The notes beneath the pieces are model-generated. The model had not been told where the DNA came from and searched no databases. It saw only the letters and a list, made by a program, of their open reading frames with translations. Below, in pieces: positions 37,201 to 52,200 of a DNA stretch of 64,000 bases (the first letter of the stretch is position 1; every line of letters starts with the position of its first letter). The position numbers and the translations under genes are program-made. The DNA is from Symsagittifera roscoffensis (lineage: Eukaryota > Xenacoelomorpha > Acoela > Convolutidae), in contig NC_087066.1 in NCBI RefSeq assembly GCF_963678635.1, forward strand, positions 28,277,301 through 28,341,300. Direction: 5' to 3'.

Positions 37201-40200
37201 TAGTCCAATGTCCTTCCTAAATGAAAAAAACCGCACGGCGTATACAGCAAAACGACAAGTCAGCACTATTTAATTACATACCACCAGACAGCGCTAGAAA
37301 TCTGGCACGTTACAGAGGTGAAAGATTAATCCGAAAAGAAGACTGATAATAACCATTGAATCAGGAGGCTGGAAAATACAGACGGCTCCGTTCATCATTG
37401 TTGATGACCAAAATGCAAAAATGATAGGACGAAACATATTACCACGGATATGTATCAAGTTGGTTCAGGAAAAGCAAAAACAAAATGTGTTAAGCGTTCG
37501 TGAACAAGAGGAATCCGATCCAGAAATTAAACAATGGGTCAAAGGTAATTTCCAGCAACTGTGTATACGTGTTGGAAAATCGAAACAACGTACTATGAGA
37601 ACCCAATTCAACAATGATTTCAACCCAATTCAACGAAAAGTTAGTCGTATTCCCGCGCACCTACAAGAACGAGTTGAAGGGGAACTAAACTAGCTAATGG
37701 ATCAAAAAACATATTATCAAGTTAGATAAATGTTCGAATCGACAATTTTTTATCCCAATTGTTATAACAGTAAAAAAAGGATCAAACAGTTAAACTCGCG
37801 TTAGATTCCAAGAAAATCAGCAAATTCAACCACGAAAACAAACACCAAATGCCTAATATCGACTTACTGCTGGACAATAACGTACAAGTGGTCAAATCAG
37901 ACAGGTCCAAACAAACTCTATTTTTGACACTCGATCTTCCTTACGCATACTCACAAATCCCTCTGGATAAGATGACCAGAGAACAATGCAATTTCAGTCT
38001 TATTGATGGCAACGCCACTGGGACATACCAAATCCAAACAAGTTTTTATGGCCTCACGGATATGCTAGCTGAATTTCAAAAAGCAATTGATCTAACTCTT
38101 ACAAACTGTACCAACACCTATGCATACTTAGATTATATATTGATTGTAACGAAAGGGTATGTGGAGCTACACCGGCAGTAATTACAAACCCTTTTAACAA
38201 AGTTAGATGAAGAAAACCACGCAATATCATTGGATAAATGTAAATAGGTTAAATGGTTAGGGTTTAACATTAATTGCGAGGGGGTCAAACCCCTCATAAA
38301 AAACTGAAGCTATTGAGAAACTATCACCACCAAAAACCTTTAAGCGATTAAAAAGTTTTATGTGCTCCATACATCACCTCACACGTTATATACCAAAATT
38401 AGCACAAATTGCTGCTGCCTTGCGCCCACTGTTAAAAACATATAGAAAAATAAAACACTTGATGGGTCACCAGAGATAGCACAGCTTCCAAAAACATATT
38501 AAAGTTAGTAGCTGAAATCACACAAAACAAACATTTTGATCAACACCTTGACACTCGCATGGTATGTGATGCTTCTAACACAGGATTAGGGGATGCACTG
38601 GAACAAAATTCACCAGAAGGTTGGGTAGTCGTAGCCTATGCAACACGGTTTTTAAACTCCCTAGAGGGAAAATATTCCGTAAACGAACTAAAACTGTTAG
38701 GGGTCGTATGGGCAATTGAACATTTTAATTACTATCTATATGGAAAGCACTTTAGCATCATTACAAACCACTAAGCTTTAATCAGCGCATTAAATGCAAG
38801 CGAACGATCAAAAACAAGTCAAAGTCGGCTCACGCGCTGGATTGACCGATTGATACATCTCACGGGGAAAAAATGGGACTAATAGACTACATGTCCAAAA
38901 ACCCAGTCGCATTCGTAATACCCCCTAGCAAATACGACAAAGAATTAACTAGTGCATTCATAAACAACCTCGAATTGATTGACAATGTCATTCTAAATAA
39001 TCTGGCCAATCAAAACAAAGCGCCGTATGAGTTGATAGAAAAGCGCGCGAAAAATAAAGGCATGTTGGATGCTAGTTTAAACATTCAATTAACAACTCAA
39101 CATTCCAAACATTCCGCAAGCGGTCAATTGCAAACTCACAACCAAATTCAGTTTCACTCAAAGTCTGCTCACAAACGTTCAATTCTCTCGCCACAATACC
39201 AGCCAAGCTGCAAAAATTTAACTCTGAATAGCACAGTAAATTTAATTCGTCCAACGACGATGAGCTGCAAATCAGAGACAAAAGGATTCAAAGGTGGTTT
39301 TATCCCAACGGAACTAAACTAAAACAAACCGAGTCGCGGGGCAGAAAAGAATCAACCACTCAAAAGCAAGGCTCATCGGATCGAGAAGAAAATCTTTCGG
39401 ATCCGAGATGGCACAAACGACCACCACTAAAGGAAAAAAGGGAAACACAAATATCACGAATTCACCAGGTCATGAAACTCATGTCGCCTCGGGAACTACT
39501 ATCAACAAAGGTGAAGGACGAAATACGGACGAAGTCGATTTTTCTTAAAAATTATCTTTGGAGACACCACCACTTCAAAAGAACTCAGTTTGAAAACATT
39601 ACAAGCCGCCCAAACAGAAACGCCAATGACAACAATAGCTACACAAACAAAATCCGATAGGAGCGAAAAAGAGGAAACAGAAGAAATCTGTGTCAGTAGC
39701 GTGGATCCAAACATATGCATGCAAGAGGAGAAAACACATAATGTGGAACCACCAACAATGACAACAACGTCACAGTTAGAAGCCAGTCGTTGCATGATCA
39801 CAGAGGCACTGGTCGGGACAATCGAGAAGAGCACGAGTACCGCAGAAGCCGAGGAGGATACACCACTGTTCTGGCAAAAACTACTACGACTCCTTGCCGC
39901 AGCCACCAAAAAGGATCGGAACCTACGCCCACTAAAAAACTTTGAAAAAAAAAAGAAAGACTGGGACTGTTTACTTATTGATGAGCGAATTGTCATTCCT
40001 ACACAGTTACGGCAGATAGTGCTCAACAGTCTCCACCTGACCCACCCAGGATCGGCAGCCAAGCTGGATATTAGTGTCAACATGTCTGGTTTCCGCATAT
40101 CCACCGATCCATTGTGCAAATGGCACAAAACTGCACACACTGCACTGAACAAGGTAAAAATTTAAAACCCATCATAGGGAAAAAACACTCACTCCAAATG

Positions 40201-43200
40201 GAACCAGTGGTCGACCCCAACGAGGAAGTTAAATTAGATTTCGCAGGGCCTCTTCCGGACGAACTAAATAGGGACGCGTACATTTTGGTTGCATTAGATA
40301 ACTGGTCAAAAGTCCCTGCTGCAAAAGTTATTAGGAATACAACAGCGAACGTTGCCATTAAATTTATGCAAAGATACATTTCTAACACTGGGGTACCTAG
40401 GAGATTAAGATGCGATCAGGCGCGAACATTTAGAGCTAAAAAATTTCCATTTTTTGCAGTACTAACAACACAAAGATACTGCTCACCACGGTGGATGATC
40501 ATAGAGCAAAAGGGGTAGTCGCGAGAATGATACAAACATTGAAAATCAGGCTAGCGGTAATGAAAATTGATAAAACAAACACACCATACAAACTTGCTTG
40601 CGATGTGGCTGAAATTATTAAAACATTGAGAATCACAGCACGTGGCGTCACCAAAATTTCACCGTTCGAGGCACAAATGGGACGAAAACTAAATACCCCT
40701 CTTTCAAATGTAGCAACTAGTAGTTCACCTAATAATTTAAACTGGGAAAGGGCAAAACATGCACGCTTAGATAGAAAGAATCTTACAAAGCCGCCATTAC
40801 CTGCAGAGGTAATGCATGATTTACAACGAGGCTCGCGGAAGACAAGGTATCTATCAGAAGACAAGAAGACAACAAATCGAAAGCACAAATGGCAAAGAAC
40901 CTTCAAAGTGCGAAGTCTCCGACACAGCAAAACACAGGTGCCAATTCTAAAAGTATAGAAAATGCCTAGGATAGGTTTAATGTAAGATATAAAGGGGTAC
41001 AAGCAACAGTATACAAAAACAAGGAAAAACGTATAGATCAGGTGGCACGGAAAAAAATTAGACTACAATGGACGGACGAGAGATTGAAAGTGTCGAGTAG
41101 CGTTGATCCCAGCGAAATGACTTCTGAATATTTTGCTGAACAAATTTGGACCCCAGGTGATCCCTTAACTCATTAAAATTAATATTTCTCGACAGCGGCG
41201 GATCTAGCACTTTCTCAGGTGGGTGGGATGGGTTGGATTTGCAAAAAAATTCTTTGACCATAACGACTTAAATTTTACCATTAAAGAAAATTGTGAAGCG
41301 TCTCTAGATTTATCGGTTTAACAAAAAGCTTTCTCGCTGATTAATACTATTTAATTGTCGTCCTTGCATATTTAGAAAAAGATGCGAGAATCACGAAAGG
41401 GTCTCTGAAAGTTTTTTTAGCAAAACATACATCTTTAAGCTCATAAACCGGCAGGCATTTTAAAACCAATTTGTCTAAAAAAGCAACGAACTCAAATGTT
41501 GCGTCATTTTTTTCTCTCAAAAGATGAACTATAGCTCACAGCGACTCAAATTTGATCAAATTTTTTTTTCTTCTTGCAGATGTGTACTTCTCTGGGAAAA
41601 CGTCGCAGACAGAGAATGATAAAATCCAGTATGTTCGGCTCAGTTCAGAAGGAGTGGTGGTGTACTCGCGAGAACTAAAAGTAGTATCGATGTGTAGCCG
41701 TGACTTGAGCAAATTCCCTTTTGACAAACAGGTTATAGACACTATATTTTAGTTTTATTTGAACTCTATTTTGTGAGGGCAGTCGCTAGAAACAGCATAT
41801 CTAGCCTTAAGGCTTTCGCCAAATAAGGTATTTCTAATTAGGCAGTTCTAAATTGCTCTTCTCAATTCTGATCGACAAAAAAAGAAACTAACTAAGGGTT
41901 CACCCACTTAATTTCAAGCATTAAAACTGAGCAGATTGAGGGGTTTGTATCATATCGAAGTCTTTTTAACCATAGCTCAAACTGCAACATAAAATCTCGG
42001 TAGAGTTTCCAGTGACTTAAAAAAATGATTTCGTATCGGTCATTGACTAAGACAGTTTTTCCACAAAAGAAATCTTAAGATACCAGATGTTCAGTTTTTT
42101 ACGTATAACCATTGTTCTCACCTGGTGAAAAATTGCTCGCAATTTTTTGGCTGTTCTTCTGAGCAAGGTGTTTTTGCCTCACCCTCAACCAGCAAGCACA
42201 GTGTCATCCGGCCTGGATCGATAAACTCAGTAAATAAATGTTTATTTATATTATTTATAGTTTATGTTAAACTCTCTCAGTTGGTCGGTAGGTTTACTTT
42301 GATAGGCACAGAACATGAACTGTGTCTGAACTATCGTTCAGTCGGAATTAACATCGTCTATCAACTAGTTGTTTTTACACCGCTCCAGTCGAGATTCATT
42401 GTTTATCGATCCATTCGGATTCGAGAATTAGATGTTCATAGTCAGAGGTATGACATGGCGCAGTCAACAGGATATTCCAAAAACGCATTAAATATTAACC
42501 CATTTTGGGAGAAGGCGTATGTCGAACCGCCATTAGAGTGATCAAAGTGGACAGCAATTCTGGAGATGGCAGTATTCGCAAAGGACGGAATTGAGGTACG
42601 AAACTTACTAAGAGCCAGACCACCATTAGTCGAACCTTCAGAACCTGTATAAATCGTTGAAAAAACAGGTGAAACAAAGGCATAGAAGAAAAACCGGGAG
42701 GTTCGGAACCAGGAGAAATGAGTGGGTTGGGAAAACCATGTCATAAAGACTCGGCAGAAAGGAGTGCTATGCAATTCATTCAGATGGGACGAAGCAGACG
42801 CAAAAGTACGCAGCTATCTTTACTTATGCTTAGGTGCCGAAGAACAAAGACAAATTCAACAGAAAAGACCCAGTCTGGAACTCCACACTGTTACCACACA
42901 AGAACTCATGACAATAATGGAGGATATTTTTGTTACGATTAGAATAGTAGCCTTCGAAAGATACAATTTTATTTAGTGAAAACAAAAGAAATCAGAGAGT
43001 CTTGAACAGTTCCATGCAGCCTTAGTAGAGCTAGCTTCATGAGCTGATTGTGGTGACCGCGAAGACGAGTGGGTAAGAGACATGTTCACAGCGCATATGA
43101 AATATGAAAAAATTGCGTAAGAATTACTAGCACAAACACGGAGTCCACAAGATGCATACGAATATGCAATACAACGGAAAAAAAAGACTTTGAGCACAGT

Positions 43201-46200
43201 CGTACAATGAAGATAAATCCGTTCGGAGGACAAACTACAACAACAAAACAAGAACCAGTACACTACATAAATACACGTGGCCGATACATTTATTTGAATA
43301 ATGAAAACCCACAAAGAGGCCGGGGTGGTTTCCGCGGACGACCGTATCCACGTGGAACACAAAACACAAGAGGACAACAAGGAAACAACAATGTAAACAC
43401 CCAAAAATAATGTTACAAAATGTGGAAAGCTATACGGTCAAAATCATCTACAATCTTGTCTGGCTAAAGACAAGATTTGTTCAATATGCGCCAAACGGGG
43501 TCATTTTGCGAAACTTTGTCGATCTACAAATGTCAATTACTTAGGAGACCGACATGAGGAACAGCAGGAAGAAATTGAAACAGAAATTCTAGAAACCGAA
43601 ATTGATCCTGTGGCATTCGCTGAGTTCACCTCAAACAATGGATGGGACGATTAACAAAAAGACAAACTTTCGGTTATGGCAATCGCTGAATCTTTCGAAA
43701 TAAAAAACACGACTACCTTGTCCGAAGATGACCTAAACGGTCACATTGTTAAATTAGAAACAAATACAGAAGAACTATTCGCTATTTCGCTATCGCCGAT
43801 TCGGGTAGTCCAATGTCCTTCCTAAATGAAAAAAACCGCACGGCGTATACAGCAAAACGACAAGTCAGCACTATTTAATTAAATACCACCAGACAGCGCT
43901 AGAAATCTGGCACGTTGTAGAGGTGAAAGATTAATCCGAAAAGAAGACTGATAATAACCATTGAATCAGGAGGCTGGAAAATACAGACGGCTCCGTTCAT
44001 CATTGTTGATGACCAAAATGCAAAAATGATAGGACGAAACATATTACCACGGATATGTATCAAGTTGGTTCAGGAAAAGCAAAAACAAAATGTGTTAAGC
44101 GTTCGTGAACAAGAGGAATCCGATCCAGAAATAAACTGAGTCGCGGGGCAGAAAAGAATCAGCCACTCAAAAGCAAGGCTCATCGGGTCGAGAAGAAAAC
44201 CTTTCGGATCCGAGATGGCACAAACGACCACCACTAAAGGAAAAAAGGGAAACACAAATATCACGAATTCACCAGGTCAAGAAACTCATGACACCTGTTC
44301 AGGAAGCAAGGGAACTACTATCAACAAAGGTGAAGGACGAAATACGGACGAAGTCGAACTTTCTAAAAAATTATCTTTGGAGACACCACCACTTCAAAAG
44401 AACTCAGTTTGAAAACAACACAAGCCGCCCAAACAGAAACGCCAATGACAACAATAGCTGCACAAACAAAATCCGATAGGAGCGAAAAAGAGGAAACAGA
44501 AGAAATCTGTGTCAGTAGCGTGGATCCAAACATATGCATGCAAGAGGAGAAAACACATAATGTGGAACCACCAACAATGACAACAACGTCACAGTTAGAA
44601 GCCAGTCGTTGCATGATCACAGAGGGACTGGTCGGGACAATCGAGAAGGGCACGAGTACCGCAGAAGCCGAGGAGGATACACCACTGTTCTGGCAAAAGC
44701 TACTACGACTCCTTGCCGCAGCCACCAAAAAGGATCGCAACCTACGCCCACTAAAAAACTTTGAAAAAAAAAAAGAAAGACTGGGACTGTTTACTTATTG
44801 ATGAGCGAATTGTCATTCCTACACAGTTACGGCAGATAGTGCTCGACAGTCTCCACCTGGCCCACCCAGGATCGGCAGCCAAGCTGGATATTTGTGTCAA
44901 CTTGTCTGGTTTCCGCATATCCACCGATCCATTGTGCAAATGTCACAAAACTGCACACACTGCACTGAACAAGGTAAAAATTTAAAACCCATCATAGGGA
45001 AAAAAATCACTCCAAATGGAACCAGTGGTCGACCCCAACGAGGAAGTTAAATTAGATTTCGCAGGGCCTTTTCCGGACGAACTAAATAGGGACGCGTACA
45101 TTTTGGTTGCAATAGATAACTGGTCAAAAGTCCCTGCTGCAAAAGTTATTAGTAATACAACAGCGGACGTTGCCATTAAATTTATGCAAAGATACATTTC
45201 TAACAACTGGGTACCTAGGAGATTAAGGTGCGATCAGGCGCGAACATTTAGAGCTAAAAAATTTCCATTTTTTTGCAGTACTAACAACACAAAGATACTG
45301 CTCACCACGGTGGAAGATCATAGAGAAAAAGGGGTAGTCGCGAGAATGATACAAACATTGAAAATCAGGCTAGCGGTAATGAAAATTGATAAAACAAACA
45401 CACCATACAAACTTGTTTCCGATGTGGCTGAAATTATTAAAACATTGAGAATGGGAATGGGACGCGTACATTTTGGTTGCAATAGATAACTGGTCAAAAG
45501 TCCCTGCTGCAAAAGTTATTAGGAATACAACAGCCGACGTTGCCATTAAATTTATGCAAAGATACATTTCTAACAACGGGGTACCTAGGAGATTAAGGTG
45601 CGATCAGGCGCGAACATTTAGAGCTAAAAAATTTCCATTTTTTGCAGTACTAACAACACAAAGCTACTGCTCACCACGGTGGATGATCATAGAGCAAAAG
45701 GGGTAGTCGCGAGAATGATACAAACATTGAAAATCAGGCTAGCGGTAATGAAAATTGATAAAACAAACACACCATACAAACTTGCTTCCGATGTGGCTGA
45801 AATTATTAAAACATTGAGAATCACAGCACATGGCGTCACCAAAACTTCACCGTTCGAGGCACATATGGGACGAAAACTAAATACCCCTCTTTCAAATGTA
45901 GCAACTAGTAGTTCACCTAATAATTTAAACTGGCAAAGGGCAAAACATGCACGCTTAGATAGAAAGAATCTTACAAAGCCGCCATTACCTGCAGAGGTAA
46001 TGCATGATTTACAACGATGCTCGCGGAAGACAAGGTATCTATCAAAAGACAAGAAGACAACAAATCGAAAGCACAAATGCCAAAGAACCTTCAAAATGCG
46101 AAGTCTCCGACACAACAAAACACAGGTGCAAACTCTAAAAGTATAGAAAATGCCAAGGATAGGTTTAATGTAAGATATAAAGGGGTACAAGCAACAGTAT

Positions 46201-49200
46201 ACAAAAACGCGGAAAAACGTATAGATCAGGTGGCACGGAAAAAAATTAGACTACAGTGGACGGACGAGAGATTGAAAGTGTCGAGTAGCGTTGATCCAAG
46301 CGAAATGACTTCTGAATATTTTGCTGAAAAAATTTAGACACCAGGTGATCCCTTAACCCATTAAAATTAATATTTCTCGACAGCGGCGGATCTAGCACTT
46401 TCTCAGGTGGGTGGGATGGGTTGGATTTGCAAAAAAATTCTTTGACCATAACGACTTAAATTTTATCTTTAAACCAAATTGTGAAGCGTCTCTAGATTTA
46501 TCGGTTTAACAAAACACTTACTCGCTGATTAATACTATTTAATTGTCGTCCTTGCATATTTAGAAAAAGATGCAAGAATCACGAAAGGGTCTCTGAAAGT
46601 TTTTTTAGCAAAACACATCTTTAAGCTCATAAACCGGCAGGCATTTTAAAACCAATTTGTCTAAAAAAGCAACGAACTCAAATGTTGCGTCATTTTTTTC
46701 TCTCAAAAGATGAACTATAGCTCACAGCGACTCAAACTTGATCAAAATTTTTTTTCTTCTTGCAGATGTGTACTTCTCTGGGAAAACGTCGCAGACAGAG
46801 AATGATAAAATCCAGTATGTTCGGCTCAGTTCAGAAGGTGTGGTGGTGTACTCGCGAGAACTAAAAGTAGTATCGATGTGTAGCCGTGACTTGCACAAAT
46901 TTCCTTTTGACAAACAGGTTATAGACACTATATTTTAGTTTTATTTGAAATCTATTTTGTGAGGGCAGTCGCTAGAAACCGCATATCTAGCCTTAAGGCT
47001 TTCGCCAACTAAGGTATTTCTAATTAGGCAGTTCAAAATTGCTCTTCTCAATTCTGATCGACAAAAAAGAAACTAACTAAGGGTTCACCCACTTAATTTC
47101 AAGCATTAAAACTGAGCAGATTGAGGGGTTTGTATCATTTCGAAGTCTTTTTAACCATAGCTCAAACTGCAACATAAAATCTCGGTAGAGTTTCCAGTGA
47201 CTAAAAAAAATGATTTCGTATCGGTCATTGACTAAGACAGTTTTTCCACAAAAGAAATCTTAAGATACCAGATGTTCAGTTTTTTACGTATAACCATTGT
47301 TCTCACCTGGTGAAATATTGCTCGCAATTTTTTGGCTGTTTTTCTGAGCAAGGTGTTTTTGCCTCACCCTCAACCAGCAAGCACAGTGTCATCCGGCCTG
47401 GATCGATAAACTCAGTAAATAAATGTTTATTTATATTATTTATAGTTTATTTTAAACTCTCTCAGTTGGTCGGTAGGTTGACTTTGATAGGCACAGAACA
47501 TGAACTGTGTCTGAACTATCGTTCAGTCGGAATTAACATTGTCTATCAACTAGCTGTTTTTACACCGCTCCGTCGAGATTCATTGTTTATCGATCCATTC
47601 GGATTCGAGAATTAGATGTTCATAGTCAGAGGTATGACATGGCGCAGTCAACAGGATATTCCAAAAACGCATTAAATATTAACCCATTTTGGGAGAAGGC
47701 GTATGTCGAACCGCCATTAGAGTGGTCAAAGTGGACAGCAATTCTGGAGATGGCAGTATTCGCAAAGGACGGAATAGAGGTACGAAACTTACTAAGAGCC
47801 AGACCACCATTAGTCGAACCTTCAGAACCTGTATAAGTTGTTGAAAAAACAGGTGAAACAAAGGCATATAAGAAAAACCGGGAGGTTTGGAACCAGGAGA
47901 AATGAGTGGGTTGGGAAAACCATGTCATAAAGACTCGGGAGAAAGGAGTGCTATGCAATTCATTCAGATGGGACGAAGCAGACGCGAAAGTACGCAGCTA
48001 TCTTTACTTATGCTTAGGTGCCGAAGAACAAAGACAAATTCAACAGAAAAGACCCAGTCTGGAACTCCACACTGTTACCACACAAGAACTCATGACAATA
48101 CTGGAGGATATTTTTGTTACGATTCGAATAGTAGCCTTCGAAAGATGCAATTTTATTTGTAGAAAACAAAAGAAATCAGAGAGTCTTGAACAGTTCCATG
48201 CAGACTTAGTAGAGCTAGCTTCATGAGCTGATTGTGGTGACCGCGAAGATGAGTGGGTAAGAGACATGTTCACAGCGCATATAAATTATGAAAAAATTGC
48301 GGAAGAATTACTAGCACAAACACGGAGTCCACAAGATGCATACGAATATGCAATACGTCGGAAAAAAAGACTTTGAGCACAGTCGTACAATGAAGATAAA
48401 TCCGTTCGGAGGACAAACTACAACAATAAAACAAGAACCAGTACACTACATAAATACACGTGGCCGATACATTTATTTGAATAATGAAAACCCACAAAGA
48501 GGCCGGGGTGGTTTCCGCGGACGACCGTATCCACGTGGATCACAAAACACAAGAGGACAACACGGAAACAACAATGTAAACACCCAAAAATAAAGTTAAA
48601 AAATGTGGAAAGCTATACGGTCAAAAACATCTACAATCTTGTCCGGCTAAAGACAAGATTTGTTCAATATGCGCCAAACGGGGTCATTTTGCAAAACTTT
48701 GTCGATCTACAAATGTCAATTACTTAGGAGACCGACATGAGGAACATCAGGAAAAAATTGAAACCGAAATTCTAGGAACCGAAATTGATCCTGTGGCATT
48801 CGCTGAGTTCACCTCAAACAATGGATGGGACGATTAACAAAAAGACAAACTTTCAGTTATGGCAATCGCTGAATCTTTCGAAATAAAAAAACACGACTAC
48901 CTTGTCCGAAGATGACCTAAACGGTCACATTGTTAGACTAGAAACAAATACAGAAGAACTATTCGCTATCGCCGATTCGGGTAGTCCAATGTCCTTCCTA
49001 AATGAAAAAAAAACCGCACGGCGTATACAGCAAAACGACAAGTCAGCACTATTTAATTACATACCACCAGACAGCGCTAGAAATCTGGCACGTTACAGAG
49101 GTGAAAGATTAATCCGAAAAGAAGACTGATAATAACCATTGAATCAGGAGGCTGGAAAATACAGACGGCTCCGTTCATCATTGTTGATGACCAAAATGCA

Positions 49201-52200
49201 AAAATGATAGGACGAAACATATTACCACGGATATGTATCAAGTTGGTTCAGGAAAAGCAAAAAAAAATGTGTTAAGCGTTCGTGAACAAGAGGAATCCGA
49301 TCCAGAAATTAAACAATGGGTCAAAGGTAATTTCCAGCAAGTGTGTATACGTGTTGGAAAATCGAAACAACGTACTATGAGAACCCAATTCAACAATGAT
49401 TGCAACCCAATTCAACAAAAAGTTAGTCGTATTCACGTGCACCTACAAGAACGAATTGAGGGGAATTAAATTAGGTAATGGATCAACAACATATTATCAA
49501 GTTAGATAAATGTTCGAATCGACAATTTTTTTATCCCAATTGTTATAACAGTAAAAAAGGATCAAACAGTTAAACTCGCGTTAGATTCCAAGAAAATCAA
49601 CAAATTCAACCACGAAAACAAACACCAAATGCCTAATATCGACTTACTGCTGGACAATAACGTACAAGTGGTCAAATCAGACAGGTCCAAACAAACTCTA
49701 TTTTTGACACTCGATCTTCCTTACACATACTCACAAATCCCTCTGGATAAGATGACCAGAGAACAATGCAATTTCAGTCTTAGTGATCTAACTCTTAGAA
49801 ACTGTACCAACACCTATACATACTTAGATTATATATTGATTGTAACGAAAGGGTATGTGGAGCTTCACCGGCAGTAATTACAAACCCTTTTAACAAAGTT
49901 AGATGAAGAAAACCACGCGATATCATTGGATAAATGTAAATAGGTTAAATGGTTAGGGTTTAACATGAATTGCGAGGGGGTCAAACCCCTCATAAAAAAC
50001 TGAAGCTATTGAGAAACTATCACCACCAAAAACCTTTAAGCGATTAAAAAGTTTTATGTGCTCCATACATCACCTCACACGTTATGTACCAAAATTAGCA
50101 CAAATTGCTGCTGCCTTGCGCCCACTGTTAAAAACATATAGAAAAATAAAACACTTGATGGGTCACCAGAGATAGCACAGCTTCCAAAAACATATTAAAG
50201 TTAGTAGCTGAAATCACACAAAACAAACATTTTGATCAACACCTTGACACTCGCATCGTATGTGATGCTTCTAACACAGGATTAGGGGATGCACTGGAAC
50301 AAAGTTCACCAGAAGGTTGGGTAGTTGTAGCCTATGCAACACGGTTTTTAAACTCCCTAGAGGGAAAATATTCCGTAAACTAACTAAAACTGTTAGGGGT
50401 CGTATAGGCAATTGAACATTTTAATTACTATCTATATGGAAAGCACTTAGGCATTATTACCAACCACTAAGCTTTAATCAGCGCATTAAACGCAAGCGAA
50501 CGATCAAAAACAAGTCAAAGTCGGCTCACGCGCTGGATTGACCGATTGATACATCTCACGGGGATAAAATGGGACTAATAGACTACATGTCCAAAAACCC
50601 AGTCGCATTCGTAATAGCCCCTAGCAAATACGACAAAGAATTAACTAGTGCATTCATAAACAACCTCGAATTGATTGACAATGTCATTCTAAATAATCTG
50701 GCCAATCAAAACAAAGCGCCGTATGAGATGATCGAAAAGCGCGCGAAAAATAAAGGCATGTTGGATGCTAGTTTAAACATTCAATTAACAACTCAACATT
50801 CCAAACATTCCGCAAGCGGTCAATTGCAAACTCACAACCAAATTCAGTTTCACTCAAAGTCTGCTCACAAACGTTCAATTCTCTCGCCAAAATACCAGCC
50901 AAGCTGCAAAAAGTTATCTCTGAATAGCACAGTAAATTTAATTCGTCCAACGACGATGAGCTGCAAATCAGAGACAAAAGGATTCAAAGGTAGTTTTATC
51001 CCAACGGAACTAAACTAAAACAAACCGAGTCGCGGGCAGCAAAGAATCAGCCACTCAAAAGCAAGGCTCATCGGATCGAGAAGAAAACCTTTCGGAACCG
51101 AGATGGCACAAACGACCACCACTAAAGGAAAAAAGGGAAACACAAATATCACGAATTCACCAGGTCAAGAAACTCATGTCGCCTCGACAACACCAGTTCA
51201 GGAAGCAAGGGAACTACTATCAACAAAGGTGAAGGACGAAATACGGACGAAGTCGAACTTTCTAAAAAATTATCTTTGGAGACACTACCACTTCAAAAGA
51301 ACTTTGTTTGAAAACAACACAAGCCGCCCAAACAGAAACGCCAATGACAACAATAGCTACACAAAAAAAATCCGATAGGAGCGAAAAAGAGGAAACAGAA
51401 GAAATCTGTGTCAGTAGCGTGGATCCAAACATATGCATGCAAGAGGAGAAAACACATAATGTGGAACCACCAACAATGACAACAACGTCACAGTTAGAAG
51501 CCAGTCGTTGCATGATCAAAGAGGGACTGGTCGGGACAATCGGGACATTGATGAGCGAATTGTCATTCCTACACAGTTACGGCAGATAGTGCTCAACAGT
51601 CTCCACCTGACCCACCCAGGATCGGCAGCCAAGCTGGATATTAGTGTCAACATGTCTGGTTTCCGCATATCCACCAATCCATTGTGCAAATGGCACAAAA
51701 CTGCACACACTGCACTGAACAAGGTAAAAATTTAAAACCCATCATAGGGAAAAAACACTCACTCCAAATGGAACCAGTGGTCGACCCCAACGAGGAAGTT
51801 AAATTAGATTTCGCAGGGACTCTTCCGGACGAACTAAATAGGGACGCGTACATTTTGGTTGCATTAGATAACTGGTCAAAAGTCCCTGCTGCAAAAGTTA
51901 TTAGGAATACAACAGCGGACGTTGCCATTAAATTTATGCAAAGATACATTTCTAACAACGGGGTACCTATGAGGTTAAGGTGCGATCAGGCGCGAACATT
52001 TAGAGCTAAAAAATTTCCATTTTTTTACGGTACTAACAACACAAAGCTAGTGCTCACCACGGTGGATGATCATAGAGCAAAAGGGGTAGTCGCGAGAATG
52101 ATACAAACATTGAAAATTAGGCTAGCGGTAATGAAAATTGATAAAACAAACACACCATACAAACTTGCTTGCGATGTGGCTGAAATTATTAAAACATTGA

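Larger units (their letters stand above)
35606..41059 (+). mobile_element. Ty3-like gag-pol retroelement, copy A
   Basis: Inserted in intron 2 of channel gene 2, same orientation. Starts TGTCATCCGGCCTGGATCGA right where alignment to gene 1's intron breaks. Order: gag, CCHC knuckles, protease, reverse transcriptase, RNase H, integrase, as in Ty3-like elements. The 3' end is cut off at ~41060 by the junction to exon 1 copy B. Numerous stops and frameshifts; catalytic residues are substituted in three enzymes. This is the longest internal copy. Confidence 0.88.
42202..46246 (+). mobile_element. Ty3-like gag-pol retroelement, copy B (internally deleted)
   Basis: Starts with the same TGTCATCCGG terminus. 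Gag (42455 onward, with an extra stop at 42541), knuckles and protease are as in copy A. At ~44132 about 1.8 kb is missing, joining the post-protease region to the linker; RT and RNase H are gone. Integrase then carries a 370-bp tandem duplication. The 3' end is truncated at 46246 by the junction to exon 1 copy C. Confidence 0.87.

Noticed and set aside
39502-40152. 216-codon - strand open frame antisense to the element's Pol linker
   Set aside because: It mirrors the biased codon content of the real + strand coding sequence and has no domain of its own.
40499-41002. 167-codon - strand open frame, repeated in copies B and C
   Set aside because: Antisense shadow of the integrase C-terminal region; conservation follows from block duplication.
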